DNA of 64,000 nt from assembly GCF_000330505.1 (NCBI RefSeq), contig NW_004443692.1, positions 933,408 through 997,407 on the forward strand, given 5' to 3'. The position numbers and the translations under genes are program-made. The notes under the pieces were generated by a model that saw only the letters and a list, made by a program, of their open reading frames with translations, was not told the origin of the DNA and ran no database searches. The stretch is from Entamoeba invadens IP1. Its lineage: Eukaryota > Evosea > Mastigamoebida > Endamoebidae. Of the stretch, positions 18,909-30,017 are shown in pieces. Every line of letters starts with the position of its first letter. Within the stretch, counting starts at the first letter, position 1.

Positions 18909-20360
18909 TTATAAAAGAGATGACGTGTATGAGTCAATGGAAGTCAACCACTCTCGTAGTATTCTTTCAACGTCATTTTTAATCCAACAAGGTTTTATGT
19001 AAGACCGAATTTCAGTGTATTTGTCAATAATAAATTTTAAATCTCTTTTATTCCACACGAGTGACGTGATTGTATCTGATAAAAGAAGACATTTCGAGCA
19101 GAATAATACAAGTTCATCTTGAGAAAATAAAGACTCAAAAAGATTGAGCTCTTTTAAAGCATCCACTCTCTTTTTCTTTGTGATTCGCTCGCAAATTTCT
19201 GAAACGATGAATTGGTGCAATTTAGTTTGATTCGTTTTGGATAAATAATTGTTGGTTTTTGTGATGATTGCGACGATGCCGTTACAATCTTGTTCTGATT
19301 TGATTATTTGAGTGATGAGAGTTGTCATTTTCTCGACGAAAAGTTTGTTCTCACCAATTCCATCGAATTCTTCCATTAAAGAAAAACAGTCATTAATTCC
19401 CCCAGTATTAAGTGTATATTCGGTGATGAGATTAATAATATTTAAAGCGCCTTCGTCACTCATCAAGATTTTCCACTTTTTTAAAAAAAGAATTCCACGA
19501 CCCACATTTTTTTGTAAAGTTGGAAAAACATTTTCTTTGAAAAAATTGAGAGCCAAAGAGTCAGAGAGTTGTTTTGTTATTCCCAAGAAGCGGGGAGTAC
19601 AAAGCGCTTGTGCACTTTGCATTAGCTCGTAGTAAGGACCTTCAACAGCATTATCTATCCTCCACGTTGTTCTCACAAATTCCAATTCATCGACTGCTCG
19701 CAACAGTAGAGAGTTGATGAGATAACTTGAAATTCGGTTGATTAAAGATGTGTCGATTCCTTTGTTAAGCCAAGTGACAATCTGTTGGAGATAAGTGATG
19801 CAAGTAGTGGGGTTTGTGACTTCATTTAAATCGTTAGATATTTGAGTTATTATCTCAACACCTTTTACACACCACGAAGTACTTTCATGAGAGTCTTCAA
19901 TCTTTTCGTCTATTGTCGTTGCCATTTGTATCGAGTCTTCCAACGCTCGTTGAATTTTTGTTTTTGTTAATGTTATTTGCTCCTTTAAATCCTCAACTTT
20001 TGATGTTGTCTCTTTCACACCATTTTCAAGTTCAATTAATTCCTCAATGTTCTCAGTTTTTGCTTCTTCTCCGTAATGAAGTAACTTCAAATCAACATCT
20101 CGTCGTTGCGTTGTTTGAACTGAATCAACACCCTCTCGGTTGGCAGTTGATGCGGGTTTAATGGGGGCTTGAATGCCCTGCTCATATTTACCTACACCTT
20201 TACCCTCTGACCATCCCATACTTTTTAACATCTCTTCGCCAATCCCACCCACTGATATCGTTGATAATACATTTTCTGGGGATGGTGGACGTTTTGGTAT
20301 CGGTTTGGGATGTGCCTTCTTTTTCCGTTTGACTCCGAAATCAGAGGCTCGAAATTCCAT
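18909..20360 (-). CDS. G-patch protein, TFIP11/Ntr1-like splicing factor
   Basis: 483 residues. A basic N-terminus (KRKKKAHPKPIPKR) precedes a G-patch at about residues 38-70: GGIGEEMLKSMGWSEGKGVG, then K-x4-Q-G-I-x2-P-I-K, the exact G-patch spacing. The rest is long and helical: a coiled coil near 100-150 and then a region that fits the GCFC-like helical domain of TFIP11/STIP proteins. By family this is the cofactor that activates the DEAH helicase Prp43 to take apart the intron-lariat spliceosome, in the nucleus. It is shorter than animal TFIP11 (about 830 residues). The N-terminal TIP_N domain appears absent, so a different G-patch protein cannot be excluded. The ATG at 20360 is the first in frame. 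Confidence 0.72.
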   Translation of the reverse strand: MEFRASDFGVKRKKKAHPKPIPKRPPSPENVLSTISVGGIGEEMLKSMGWSEGKGVGKYEQGIQAPIKPASTANREGVDSVQTTQRRDVDLKLLHYGEEAKTENIEELIELENGVKETTSKVEDLKEQITLTKTKIQRALEDSIQMATTIDEKIEDSHESTSWCVKGVEIITQISNDLNEVTNPTTCITYLQQIVTWLNKGIDTSLINRISSYLINSLLLRAVDELEFVRTTWRIDNAVEGPYYELMQSAQALCTPRFLGITKQLSDSLALNFFKENVFPTLQKNVGRGILFLKKWKILMSDEGALNIINLITEYTLNTGGINDCFSLMEEFDGIGENKLFVEKMTTLITQIIKSEQDCNGIVAIITKTNNYLSKTNQTKLHQFIVSEICERITKKKRVDALKELNLFESLFSQDELVLFCSKCLLLSDTITSLVWNKRDLKFIIDKYTEIRSYIKPCWIKNDVERILREWLTSIDSYTSSLL

Positions 20361-22020
20361 GATATGCTTTTTTAGTTAATTGTATTATATTTGTATAATA
20401 ACAATATATATACTATATTATCTAGTTGATTGATTTGTGAAAAAAAAAATAAAGTTGGTGATGGAATAATAATTTTTGTTAAAACAAATTTGTTATATTG
20501 TTATGTGATTAGTATTGTATTAATTTATATAGTATTATTTTGTTTTTTGATAAAACTTGTCTTTATATAAATAATAGTACTTTTATAACATTTAAAATAA
20601 ATAAAATAACCTATAAAAAACTATAAAAATAACTATTATAAATATAAAATATTTATATTTTAGAAAAAATCAAACAAATGGAATTGTATAAAAATAATAA
20701 CAATGATTTTAAACGATTGTTTTTTATTAATATATTTATTATATTTTAATAATTATAATTTCACATAATTAAAAAATGCAGACATACAACAAAACAACAA
20801 AAAATATAATATTATTAATTATTAATATAATTATTAGTTTCGAAACAAACACATTTTATTAGAGTTTGTTGTAAATTGTTGTTCCAGTCGCTAACGTTAT
20901 TTTTTTTAATAATTTATCCGCAACTAATGGTCGAAAAAACGGGAATTAAGTAAAAAGACCTAAAATTGAAAAAAAATAAATCAAGTTTTTTAAATATATT
21001 GAAATGAATCCCGATATTTTCCAATTATTATTGACCAAAATCCCAAGTAAACTTTGGCAATGAAAAAACTCCATAATTATTTTTTGCTTTTTCTTTTTAT
21101 TGGAAAATCTTTGAATTTCTATTTATAAAAAAACAAAACAAATTAAGTAAAAGAATGATTTTATTTATTAATGATGATTCATAAGTTACATGTTATAATT
21201 TTTTATTAACGAATATTTAAATTATATAAAAAAGTAATATAATATATAAAATAGTATAATAAAAAATGGTTGGAAACAGTTCTGTCTTTTTGTTTTGTTT
21301 TTTTCCACAATATTTGGAAAAATTCCCGAATATTTAAACAAATAATTAATTATTTTAAAAATAATTAAACTCATATACATTTTATTATACAGATTTTGAT
21401 TCATTTCCCAAATATAGACAATTGTGCTCATTAATTCAAAATTAAACTTTTACTTCAGAGGGTTTTCTTAAAATATACATTTTGTGTTTTCATAACCTAA
21501 AAATAGAATTAATTGTAATCATTTTCCCTTTTTTAAATGCAATTTGTGTCACACATTTTCGACAAAAAACAATTGACCATTCTTCCAAAACTTGTTGAGG
21601 AATTAAGGGTTTTTCCTTGTACAAATCTTAAAGTTGAAGACTTTACCTCGAACAAAATATGGGTTTACTTCAATTATTCACTTCAGATTTTTGAACAACC
21701 AAAACACCACAAAAAGTTATATTTATCAAAACTGTAAAACTATAAACCAAAATCCCGTTTTTTGTGTTATGATGAGGAGACAATCCACTTTACAAATATC
21801 ACAAAGCAAATGTGTTCATAATTTACTTGATTAGCAATTTATTGACAGTTGTACGATTTTTTAAAACAAAACAATCCAAATGTAAATCAAATACAGAAAA
21901 TGGCATTTAAAAATATCTTCACAAAGGAAGTATTGTTTCTCAATTACCCCTTGTTGTTTGCAACGAATTAAATACATGGTATTTAAAGTAGCAACTAAAT
22001 TTTTCATTTTATATTAGAGG
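20361..22020. other. Intergenic, 1.66 kb, AT-rich, with a decayed transposon end
   Basis: Lies between divergent genes. The only recognisable feature is a degraded copy of the pogo-like terminal repeat at 20860-20898. Overlapping ORFs of 66 codons near 21537-21834 look low-complexity and I do not support them. Confidence 0.45.
20860..20898 (+). repeat. Decayed solo terminal repeat of the pogo-like element
   Basis: TA followed by GAGTTTGTTGTAAATTGTTG and then TTCCAGTCGCTAACGTTA. Compared with the intact left end at 34449-34484 it keeps most positions, including CCAGTCGC and AACGTT, with scattered substitutions. I found no matching right end within 1.2 kb, so this is a solo end or a relic of a deleted copy. 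Confidence 0.6.
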
Positions 22021-25000
22021 ATGTTCTTTTTCATTATATTCTTTTGGTCAACATCTTCTCAAGTGTTGTGTTCTTCTGGATGTTCAAGTGAATGTATTTC
22101 CAATTATACATGTAGAGATCATTGTTTGGAAGGTTATGAAAATGATGGATCTTGTTTATATTGTGCAACTGTAATGCATGGAGAAGGTGTTTCCAACGTA
22201 TATTTACCAAATGGGGATAAGTGTATACTTAATGAACACTTAATTGAGAAAGATACATGGGTCCCTTCAATTACACAAAAAGTGCTTGAAAATGAAACTT
22301 TCGAAATGAAATTTGGTGAAGATACATATGTGGACTCTCACCCATGTTATCACAAACAAAAGTACAGACTTATGTATTGGTACAAATTGGATTATTCACA
22401 AGTAACGACTAAATATATTTTCATCACTTTAAATAGAAAGGGTCAAAGTAATGACGAAATATATCTGGATGTTTCACACTCCGACTCAACTTCATTGGCC
22501 CCAACATGTTATGCTCAATCCACAATGAAACAAGATGATGTAGAAATGACAACTGAATTGCTTGTAGATAAAAATTTGGTGGATAAAGAGTATACTTTAT
22601 ACTATACGGTTTCAGTTGATGGTTACAGTGAACTAAATGTTGACATCTCTTGGAAAGGAAGTGATGAAGAATTGCGAACACCTTATTATTACTTCACACA
22701 AGAGCAAGCAGACAATTTGAGAAAGAATATAAAAGCTGATTTAGATATCAAATTCCCTCTGTCGTCACAGGGTTTATATCGTCATCCATCTTGTGCTTCT
22801 AATAAAATGATGAAAGTTTTGTACTTTCAAACTGAATTTAAAGGTGATTATTCAATACGAATAGACACTCTCAAAGGTGGCAAAAACAATTATCTTCAAG
22901 AACTAAGTGTGGATGAAAATGGCCAAAGTGTATGTAAAAAGTTGTGGGATGGAAATCGATTTGGAATTCTTGCGTTCGAAAATGATGAAAAAGAGGGACT
23001 CTTTGTAAAATTAGACGGCACTCGACAAACAGAAACAAAAAGATTGTTTGCAATTATGACAGAAGAACACTCGAATGATATTACTGTCACTTTTCGAGCA
23101 ATATGCCCAAATGATTGTAACGCGGGAAACGAGTTTGGATATTGTTCAACTAAAGAAGCGAAGTGTATATGTAAAGACGGATATGGTGGAAGTGATTGTC
23201 ACAAGTTGTGTTTTCACAACTTGGAGTGGCAAGTTGAAGATAACACAAATTTGTGTTATTTGGATTCTTCTCATTGTGATGAATTCTGCCAATGTGAAAA
23301 TGGATACTCTCTTAAAAATCATTTGTGTGTAAGTAGTGCATGTGCAAGTAATTCTTCCGCGTTAAAAGAAGAGTGTAGAAGAGGAAGAGAAGGCTGTTTA
23401 CCAAATTGTCAATGCCAATTTAGTGCAAACTGGTTCCCAACAAAGAGTCAACAATGCAAACACAAACTTTGTGGAAACGGTGAGATCGATGATCTGTATG
23501 ATGCATATGGTTTCGTTAGAAGAGAAGAAGTTTGTTATTATATTATTTTTTGTTTAAAAAGAAAAGAATTAAAAAGAAGTGTGATGGGGGTGTCAATTGT
23601 GGTGAGACTTGTTTCTGCTTGCCTGGCTTTGTTCCAAATCCTTCACAACCAAATTCGTGTAAAACTAAAAGTGTTCATGGTGGTGCTATAGCTGGAATTG
23701 TTTGTGGTGGTGTATTAGGGTTAGTTATCATACTTACTTTTATCATATTTATTGCATATCAAGTACTCAAATACAAATCAATTGATGTGGATATATTTAA
23801 ACAACAACAACCAGAGTATTATATGTATATTCAAGGGTCAACTAATGCTGCTCCCACAAAGGAAAGTCGCTATCTGTTATATCCCGTTGACTTAGATTTT
23901 GGTCAGAGAAATGGTGCAACAGCAATTAATGACACGAGATATGAGAAAATTGAAATAAGAAATTGTAGCAAGAAGAAGCAGTTTGTTTGAACATTTTTAA
24001 TAATCACAACACTGACATTTCAATAATAACAACAAGCATGATGGTGATATTCCATACCCCAAATAATCCAAAGTACGTCTTTCATTTTGAACCTCAAGTG
24101 GTCTATGTACGCCCAAGAGGAATGGTGATATGTACATCATATATGACTATTCATTGCACAACTCGACTAAGAGATACAAGAATACCATATACCGTATGGT
24201 TTGCCGAGTCAAAAGGGCACTTGACAAAAATTGCAGATTTTTTGATGAATAAAAGTTTTGTCGACTGGGATATGGTTTGTAAGAATGAGATGGACAAATT
24301 GTTGAAAGGAATATTATTTCATTACCATCATCACCTTATTATCAAAACAGATGCTGCAAGTTCGACACAGTTGGATATGGATGAAATGAATATGTCAGAG
24401 AAACCAATTGCAGAAGGTGCTAATGGCAAAGTCTACATAGGGAATTACAGGAGTGTTCCAGTCGCTGTAAAACAATTTAGATGGGAAAATTTAAGTGGAA
24501 GTGAAATGATCGAGTTGAAGAAAAATGTTATTCAAGAATGTGAGATCATGAGTAAACTTCGTAATCCGTTTATCGCAAATTACATGGGGTCTGTCACGTA
24601 CACACCACAAGTTTCTATGGTCATTCAATTCTTTGTTTTGGGCTCTTTGGGAGAGTATTTACGGAAAGACAGAGATGAGCATTTGAGTCTTCCTTATAAA
24701 TTGAAAGTGCGAATGTTATATGATACAGCCCGTGGTATGCAATTTCTACATGAAAATAGAATCATGCACCTTGACTTAAAACCAGACAATTTATTAGTGA
24801 ATTCATTATACACAGACTCGGCTTGTTGCATCAAAATTACCGACTTTGGAACATCAAGATTTACACATAAAGCACAGTCCACTGAAAAAGGACTTGGCAC
24901 TCCAATCTATTTGGCTCCTGAAGGTTTCAAAGATGTGTACACATATGCGGGTGATGTCTATTCCTTTGGTATAACTGGATGGGAAATATTTTACCAAGAT

Positions 25001-25297
25001 GAGCCATACAAATCTTTTAAATCGCTATTTGAGATTAAGACTGGAGTGTTAAATGGAAAACGCCCAGACATTGACAACTCAATGCCATCAAAATTGAATG
25101 AATTGATTGAGGTTTGTTGGAAGGGTACACCATCAGAGCGCCCACTCTTTGATGAAATCGTCAAGAAGCTCATTATCATTGATGAAGATGTCAGAAATCA
25201 TATGGAATTGGACTTCGATGTTTTTGGTGACAAAATAGAATATCACATTAACAAGCGAATTGAGCGTATGAAGCGATTAGTCTCGGAAATAGCTTGA
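22021..25297 (+). CDS. Transmembrane kinase (Entamoeba TMK family, cysteine-rich ectodomain)
   Basis: Exons 22021-23529, 23580-23980 and 24037-25297; introns GTTTGT...AAG of 50 and 56 nt; 1056 residues. A signal peptide (MFFFIIFFWSTSSQV) leads into a large cysteine-containing ectodomain whose end carries EGF-like, furin-like CxC repeats. A single membrane segment lies near 537-562 (AIAGIVCGGVLGLVIILTF). Inside the cell a small beta domain typical of these proteins (with NNPKYVFHFEPQ) precedes a TKL-type kinase: G-loop AEGANGKVY (near 763), VAVK, catalytic HLDLKPDN (near 881), DFG (near 903) and LAPEGF. All catalytic residues are present, so it should be active. E. histolytica TMKs act in phagocytosis, nutrient response and proliferation. 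The second intron also removes an apparent frameshift near 23988. Confidence 0.9.
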
Positions 25298-25414
25298 TTC
25301 TAAAAAAAACACGTAGACTCTTTGTTATTTATACTTTATTATATCGTTTAGTTGTTTTATTATAATTTTAACTATTTTACACCTCATGACCAAGAATTAT
25401 TGAATACTATTGAA

Positions 25415-26827
25415 TTAACTATATGAAATGACAATCACTCGCTCGACACAGAACACTTCTTTGTGAGTAAAATCGGTTCCATTCAACTGGTTATTTAATA
25501 AACCCAAGTATAGTTTATTCAAACGAATAAAGAAACTATTGTTAAATTTCTTCTTAAATATAGCCACGACCCCACTCGACGATATTTCCCCAGTGATGGA
25601 AAATAACAAATCCCCTCCACTCATGACAAACAACTTTTGTGGTACCATTTCCCACATCTGTAAGTCCCCACTTTCATCATTAGTGTTGTCAAAAGCAAAA
25701 GTAAAATGTCTTGTTGTGATCTCAAACTTTTGCCTTTTGTCTTCGTCATAAGAAATCTCACCAATCGATTCAAAGAAAAAGCCAAAAACATTTCCAGGAG
25801 TGTCAACACAAAACACAAAAATGTTTTTGTGCGATTGCAATTGTTCTAAAAAGTTTTCTTCGTCATCTTCAGAAGAATCAAAAAGCATTTGACAAGTTTT
25901 ATTCCCCAATCTTGCGTGATCACTTAATTGATTCAAATTTTGTATGATCACGTCATGGAAAACGTCTTGTTTCATTGTGATCGCAATCACACGCGTCATC
26001 TCAAAATCCTTCAATTTTTCGTTCACCACAAATCGAGATTTCTCAAAAAGTCGCAAAAAACATTTTTTGGTGGATAAACTAAAATTCCCACTTTCACTAA
26101 AGGTTAGCTCCCCACTCGTTTCGTCAAACTCAATCTCGTCAAATGGAGTTTGTATTGAATCTTCAATGATCGCAAAACTCAACGTGTCAAAACAATTGGG
26201 AGATTTGGGGAGAAAAAGACCAAAAACGTTTTGTGTTTTCTCAAAAAACAAAATGATTGGTGAGGTTTGACTTTTGATTTTTTTGGAAAAGAGCGAGGTG
26301 TCAAAACCGTCGATATCACTGTCGTACCACACATCAACTTCTTCTTTTCCTGTTAGTATTTGAAAAAACGAAAGAAAACTTTCAACCATTTCGTTTTGTT
26401 GTTTGTTGACTTCAACTTTAAGATTTTCAGATTGACTTTCGGGTTCTTCTATTTTTTCGGGTTTGCCAAAAATTGGAGATTTCGGACGTTCAGACGGAGT
26501 TGTCAGATTCTCAATTTCCTTGTTTTTCTTATCTATGTGCGATTGATACATAAACACGTTAAACCTCTCTTTTAAAATCAGGCTGTCTATTTCATTTTCA
26601 AGATCTTTAAGATTTTTGACTAAATCTTTCATAATTTCAATTGACCGATTTTTCTGGTCAACCAACTGCTCAAAGTCGCGGGAGAGTCGCTCGGATGAAA
26701 AGTTGTGATCAAAATCCGTCTGACTTTCTTTTTCAACAGACATCGAACATTTTTTTATTACATCCAATAGGTTTGGAAGTGCGCTTGAAAACCATAAAAA
26801 GTCCTCTGTCTTCACAACGTTTTCCAT
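25415..26827 (-). CDS. TLDc-domain protein with N-terminal coiled coil
   Basis: 470 residues from ATG 26827 (the frame extends one codon further only through a TTG). Residues about 30-150 are charged and helical, predicted coiled coil. Two TLDc-like segments follow, at about 165-300 and 300-465, each with the pattern of an aromatic/Val-rich strand before V-F-G-[LF]-F (NIFVFCVDTPGNVFGFFFES; IILFFEKTQNVFGLFLPKS). Entamoeba genomes carry a large family of such proteins. In animals TLDc proteins bind the vacuolar ATPase and protect against oxidative stress; whether that role applies here is unknown. No signal peptide or membrane segment. Confidence 0.7.
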   Translation of the reverse strand: MENVVKTEDFLWFSSALPNLLDVIKKCSMSVEKESQTDFDHNFSSERLSRDFEQLVDQKNRSIEIMKDLVKNLKDLENEIDSLILKERFNVFMYQSHIDKKNKEIENLTTPSERPKSPIFGKPEKIEEPESQSENLKVEVNKQQNEMVESFLSFFQILTGKEEVDVWYDSDIDGFDTSLFSKKIKSQTSPIILFFEKTQNVFGLFLPKSPNCFDTLSFAIIEDSIQTPFDEIEFDETSGELTFSESGNFSLSTKKCFLRLFEKSRFVVNEKLKDFEMTRVIAITMKQDVFHDVIIQNLNQLSDHARLGNKTCQMLFDSSEDDEENFLEQLQSHKNIFVFCVDTPGNVFGFFFESIGEISYDEDKRQKFEITTRHFTFAFDNTNDESGDLQMWEMVPQKLFVMSGGDLLFSITGEISSSGVVAIFKKKFNNSFFIRLNKLYLGLLNNQLNGTDFTHKEVFCVERVIVISYS

Positions 26828-27200
26828 CAAAGAGTTTTCAGTTTTATAAATTTAATTATTCATTGAACAAGAAGCTAATTGATTGAATTATAATGTTTTA
26901 ATTTTATTAAATTATATTATATTATATTATATTATATATATTTTTTTGTATTTTTAAACAAATTTTTTATTTTTATGTTATTGTTTTGTTTTTTTAAAAA
27001 TACAAAAAAATATTAGTTTTTTAAACCATTTTTTACAATACATTACTGAATTAATAAAAATGATATTAATACTATATTTTATAATTATTTTTTTTCAAGA
27101 AAATAGAAATAAAAACTAATAATTAATAATTATATATAATAAAACGGTCATTACTCATAAACCATATTGATTGATTGAAACTAAAAAAAAGATAAGAAAG
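26828..27200. other. Intergenic, divergent, AT-rich
   Basis: About 370 bases between a minus- and a plus-strand gene. Includes a short run of TATAT(TA) repeats near 26915-26940. No coding signal. Confidence 0.4.
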
Positions 27201-27833
27201 ATGTCACTTTCCACTAACAATCTAATTTCCATTGTATCTTTTTTCGACGATTTTGAGGCTTTAAAAATGTTTACTTTAATAAACAAAAAGTGTCGCCGAG
27301 TTTTGTTTCAACTCAAAGAAAACCCTATTAGTCTGACTGATCACACCGCTTTGATTTTTTCGACCTTTGAAAAACAGAACATCTTCACATATGAAGACGA
27401 GCACTTCTTTGGTGTCACAAAATTTGTGTATCACTGTCCCGTCTGTTACTCATACTATAACGAGATGAAAGGAAATCGGTACATCTTCAAACATGTAGTA
27501 TATACCTCTCGTGACCGAAGGCGGTTTGGTGATTATGTTCCTCGTGGTGTCACTGACATTGGTTTCGACTCTTTTTTGATGAGTGAAATCCAGACGTTAG
27601 CCATCCCGACTTCTGTCACATCAATTCAAAACAATGCATTCGAGAAGTGCTCTAAACTTGTTTCTCTTGAACTCCCGTCGAGACTTATCTCATTGGGAGC
27701 AGAGGCATTCATGGGATGTTCAAGTTTGACCAGACTTGACACACCAAAGTGCCTCACCTTTGTTGGTTTTAGTTGTTTCGATGGGTGTTCAAACCTTAAG
27801 AACCCCCCTGTGGTGTCTAATAAAATTATTTAG
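27201..27833 (+). CDS. Short BspA-like LRR protein
   Basis: 210 residues from ATG 27201 (the longer frame needs a TTG). It has the family N-terminus (NNLISIVSFFDDFEALKMF, then INKKCRRVLFQLKENP), which here looks F-box-like in layout, followed by only about three BspA repeats (for example L-I-S-L-G-A-E-A-F-M-G-C-S-S-L-T-R-L). It ends abruptly after 'CSNLKNPPVV'. Relatives such as the gene at 1172-2338 have about ten repeats, so this is either a short member or a 3'-truncated copy. No frameshift is visible within it. Function by family: protein-protein interaction; partner unknown. Confidence 0.8.
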   Translation: MSLSTNNLISIVSFFDDFEALKMFTLINKKCRRVLFQLKENPISLTDHTALIFSTFEKQNIFTYEDEHFFGVTKFVYHCPVCYSYYNEMKGNRYIFKHVVYTSRDRRRFGDYVPRGVTDIGFDSFLMSEIQTLAIPTSVTSIQNNAFEKCSKLVSLELPSRLISLGAEAFMGCSSLTRLDTPKCLTFVGFSCFDGCSNLKNPPVVSNKII

Positions 27834-28002
27834 TTTTTATGTTATAAAAGTATAGTTTACCTTTCACGATTTTGTTTTTCTATAGAAACTTTTTTATTAT
27901 AATAATAATTTATTTATTAATACCCAGTTTTAACTATAAAACAACAATTATATTAAATTTTTATAGTTTAATTAAAATGTACTAGAAATATGATACATTT
28001 TA

Positions 28003-28302
28003 TTATTTATTTTCGGTGATGACTTTTCTCCATTGCGATGGCGAAACTCCCATACAATACTCAAAAAATCTGTTGTGATCAACCTCGCTTAGTCCAACCT
28101 CTTTACTGATGAACTGGAAATAAATACTTTTAAGATCCATGAGTTGTTGCTTGAGGGTGTTCTCTTTTTTACCTAAAGAAAGGCGCTCCTCCTCCAAGCC
28201 ATTCAACACAATTGTCTTTTCGTTGATACTCAATTGAATCTTGTCGAGATTTTGAGAGAGTATTTCAATGCGACGTGAACAACAATCCCGATAATCAGAC
28301 AT
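28003..28302 (-). CDS. Small coiled-coil protein, unknown function
   Basis: 99 residues from ATG 28302. Residues 10-65 are strongly charged with heptad-like spacing (RRIEILSQNLDKIQLSINEK), predicted coiled coil, followed by a short C-terminal region with aromatic residues (FFEYCMGVSPSQWRKV). No signal peptide or known motif. It could be a subunit of a coiled-coil complex such as a kinetochore or tethering complex, but nothing in the sequence decides this. Codon use and base composition match the neighbours, which supports a real gene despite its size. Confidence 0.55.
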   Translation of the reverse strand: MSDYRDCCSRRIEILSQNLDKIQLSINEKTIVLNGLEEERLSLGKKENTLKQQLMDLKSIYFQFISKEVGLSEVDHNRFFEYCMGVSPSQWRKVITENK

Positions 28303-28855
28303 CTAATGATTTTTTTTTATCTTTTTATAATATAAAAAGTTATTATTTTATTAATTAGTTTCTAGTATATTTTTCTGTGCATTTATAGCAAATGTTTTAC
28401 ATCACAACTGTTTAATATAATATAAATTATTATTATGTTTCTCGTAATAATAAATCAAAATAAGTATTAAGTGATAAGAATTGCAATATATCTGCATAGT
28501 TGTCTTTGTTCTCAGAGGTTTCCAAAATCACAATCCTAATTACCCACGTCACCATTTCATAACCAAAATGTTCATTTTCTCTTATAAATTCGTACGTTAT
28601 AATACCACGTTTTCGGCAATAATTATTTTGGAAACCTCTGTTTGTTCTACCATATAGGAAAATTTATATTGATTTGAAAGCTATTGTTTTAATATTGACA
28701 CAAAAAAACACGAAATTTCAAAAGTGCTGATTACTAAATTACCACTTTTTAAGAAAAAAAAGCATATTTAATCATTCAAAAGAATTCGACGAATTTTACA
28801 AATTTTACAAATGAAAAAAGAAAAAGGGTGACCTATTAAAAATATAACTCTTACG
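28303..28855. other. Intergenic, holds a hAT-type MITE
   Basis: About 550 bases between divergent genes. Bases 28505-28648 are a complete small inverted-repeat element with its target duplication; the rest is AT-rich with no ORF. Confidence 0.5.
28513..28640. mobile_element. hAT-type MITE, 128 bp
   Basis: The element begins CAGAGGTTTCCAAAAT (28513-28528) and ends with the exact complement (28625-28640), a 16-bp perfect terminal inverted repeat. It is flanked on both sides by TTTGTTCT (28505-28512 and 28641-28648), an 8-bp target-site duplication. CAG termini with an 8-bp duplication are the mark of the hAT superfamily. The 96-bp interior has no coding capacity, so it depends on a transposase elsewhere in the genome. 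Perfect ends and duplication suggest recent insertion. Confidence 0.85.
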
Positions 28856-29854
28856 ATGAGTGTGAGTGACGATAGTAGTCAGTACGAACGTGACAATGTA
28901 GTCGAGTGGACTGCAGAAGAAATTGAAACATTAGCAAAAAACGTCCGGTCCTATCCCGAAGGGGATTACTCTGAATTTAAAAGGCTTACTCTCTTACTTA
29001 CAAAATTGCCACGGAAACGACTCCGCGATGTTTCTTCAAGACTCGAATATTATAAGGCAGTTGAAACGAATCCAACATTAACATGGAAAGACTTTTATTT
29101 GGACTCAAAAGCTTCAAAACAAAAACGGTTGGACACGTATTCCCCACGATCCTCATCATCTGATAACGAAGACGAGAAACCCCGCCGTCGCAAGAGTCGG
29201 TCTCGCTCGAAGTCGAAAGATAAGAAGAAAGACCAGGAAACTTCTCCTCCATTCTCGGACAAGGATTCTCAGAACTCCGCGAATTCCGCGGAGATAGAAA
29301 GGACGACTAAAAAAGAGGAGAAAGATGGCAAGAGGGACGTTAAAAACACAAAGAGGCAGTTGCCGATAGTGATGAGTGAATGTCCCTCGCGGAATACACG
29401 CAAAAGCTTTGACAATGATTTTAAAGACCAATCCATGTTTCATCAAGGACGACGAAGTGGCGATGGGTCCCCACGAGATCGTTCTTTTCAAACGTATCAG
29501 AACACACCGACGGTGCAAACCATTCAAAAAGTCTCCCTCACACAAATACCATTGAAAAGAGTACAACAACAGGAACAGAAACTTTTGAATGTCGAACAAT
29601 TTTATAACTACAAAATGATCAACCCAAGAGATATCACCGACAACAACGAAAAAATATTGGACTTCTTATTACAAACGGAATTCCAATCAAAAATTGTCGA
29701 CTTGGAAGCAACGGAAGCATTCTTGAAAAATGTCGAGGACGTCATCGCACTCACAGACCAAATGACTAGCCCCATGAAATTGCCAGTCATTTTCACGTGT
29801 CCTATTAGCATCAACGAAATTAAACAAAGGATCATCGAGTTGAATAAACACTAA
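28856..29854 (+). CDS. SANT/Myb-like nuclear protein with RS-rich linker
   Basis: 332 residues. Residues about 15-70 form a SANT/Myb-like three-helix unit (VEWTAEEIETLAKNVRSYP, then R-L-T-L-L-L-T-K-L-P-R-K-R-L-R-D-V and SRLEYYK), close in layout to a plant Myb-like family in which 'KLPDKTVRDVALRCRW' follows the first Trp. The middle (95-230) is low-complexity, with RRRKSRSRSKSKDKKK, probably a nuclear localisation and phosphorylation region. The C-terminal 90 residues are helical (NNEKILDFLLQTEFQSKIVD, then N-V-E-D-V-I-A-L-T) and again resemble the C-terminal part of that plant family. The likely site is the nucleus; DNA or histone binding is inference. No intron. Confidence 0.65.
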   Translation: MSVSDDSSQYERDNVVEWTAEEIETLAKNVRSYPEGDYSEFKRLTLLLTKLPRKRLRDVSSRLEYYKAVETNPTLTWKDFYLDSKASKQKRLDTYSPRSSSSDNEDEKPRRRKSRSRSKSKDKKKDQETSPPFSDKDSQNSANSAEIERTTKKEEKDGKRDVKNTKRQLPIVMSECPSRNTRKSFDNDFKDQSMFHQGRRSGDGSPRDRSFQTYQNTPTVQTIQKVSLTQIPLKRVQQQEQKLLNVEQFYNYKMINPRDITDNNEKILDFLLQTEFQSKIVDLEATEAFLKNVEDVIALTDQMTSPMKLPVIFTCPISINEIKQRIIELNKH

Positions 29855-30017
29855 TCGTGTATGAATGCTTTATTTTATAATTGATTTTTTTTATTATACA
29901 TTTACTATTCTTATTCATTAGACACTGGACTGGTTTAATAAATAAGAAAATACTAGAATACTTTTTTAGTGATTATAGAAGAAATTTTTATTAGAAACTC
30001 AAAAAGAACTGAACGAA

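Noticed and set aside
21537..21834. Two overlapping 66-codon frames
   Set aside because: Overlap each other in different frames, AT-rich, no recognisable motif; the first may just be spacer.
23970..24040. Apparent frameshift splitting the transmembrane kinase gene
   Set aside because: A GTTTGT donor at 23981 and an AAG acceptor at 24036 give a 56-nt intron in matching phase, and the spliced protein has the spacing normal for this domain.
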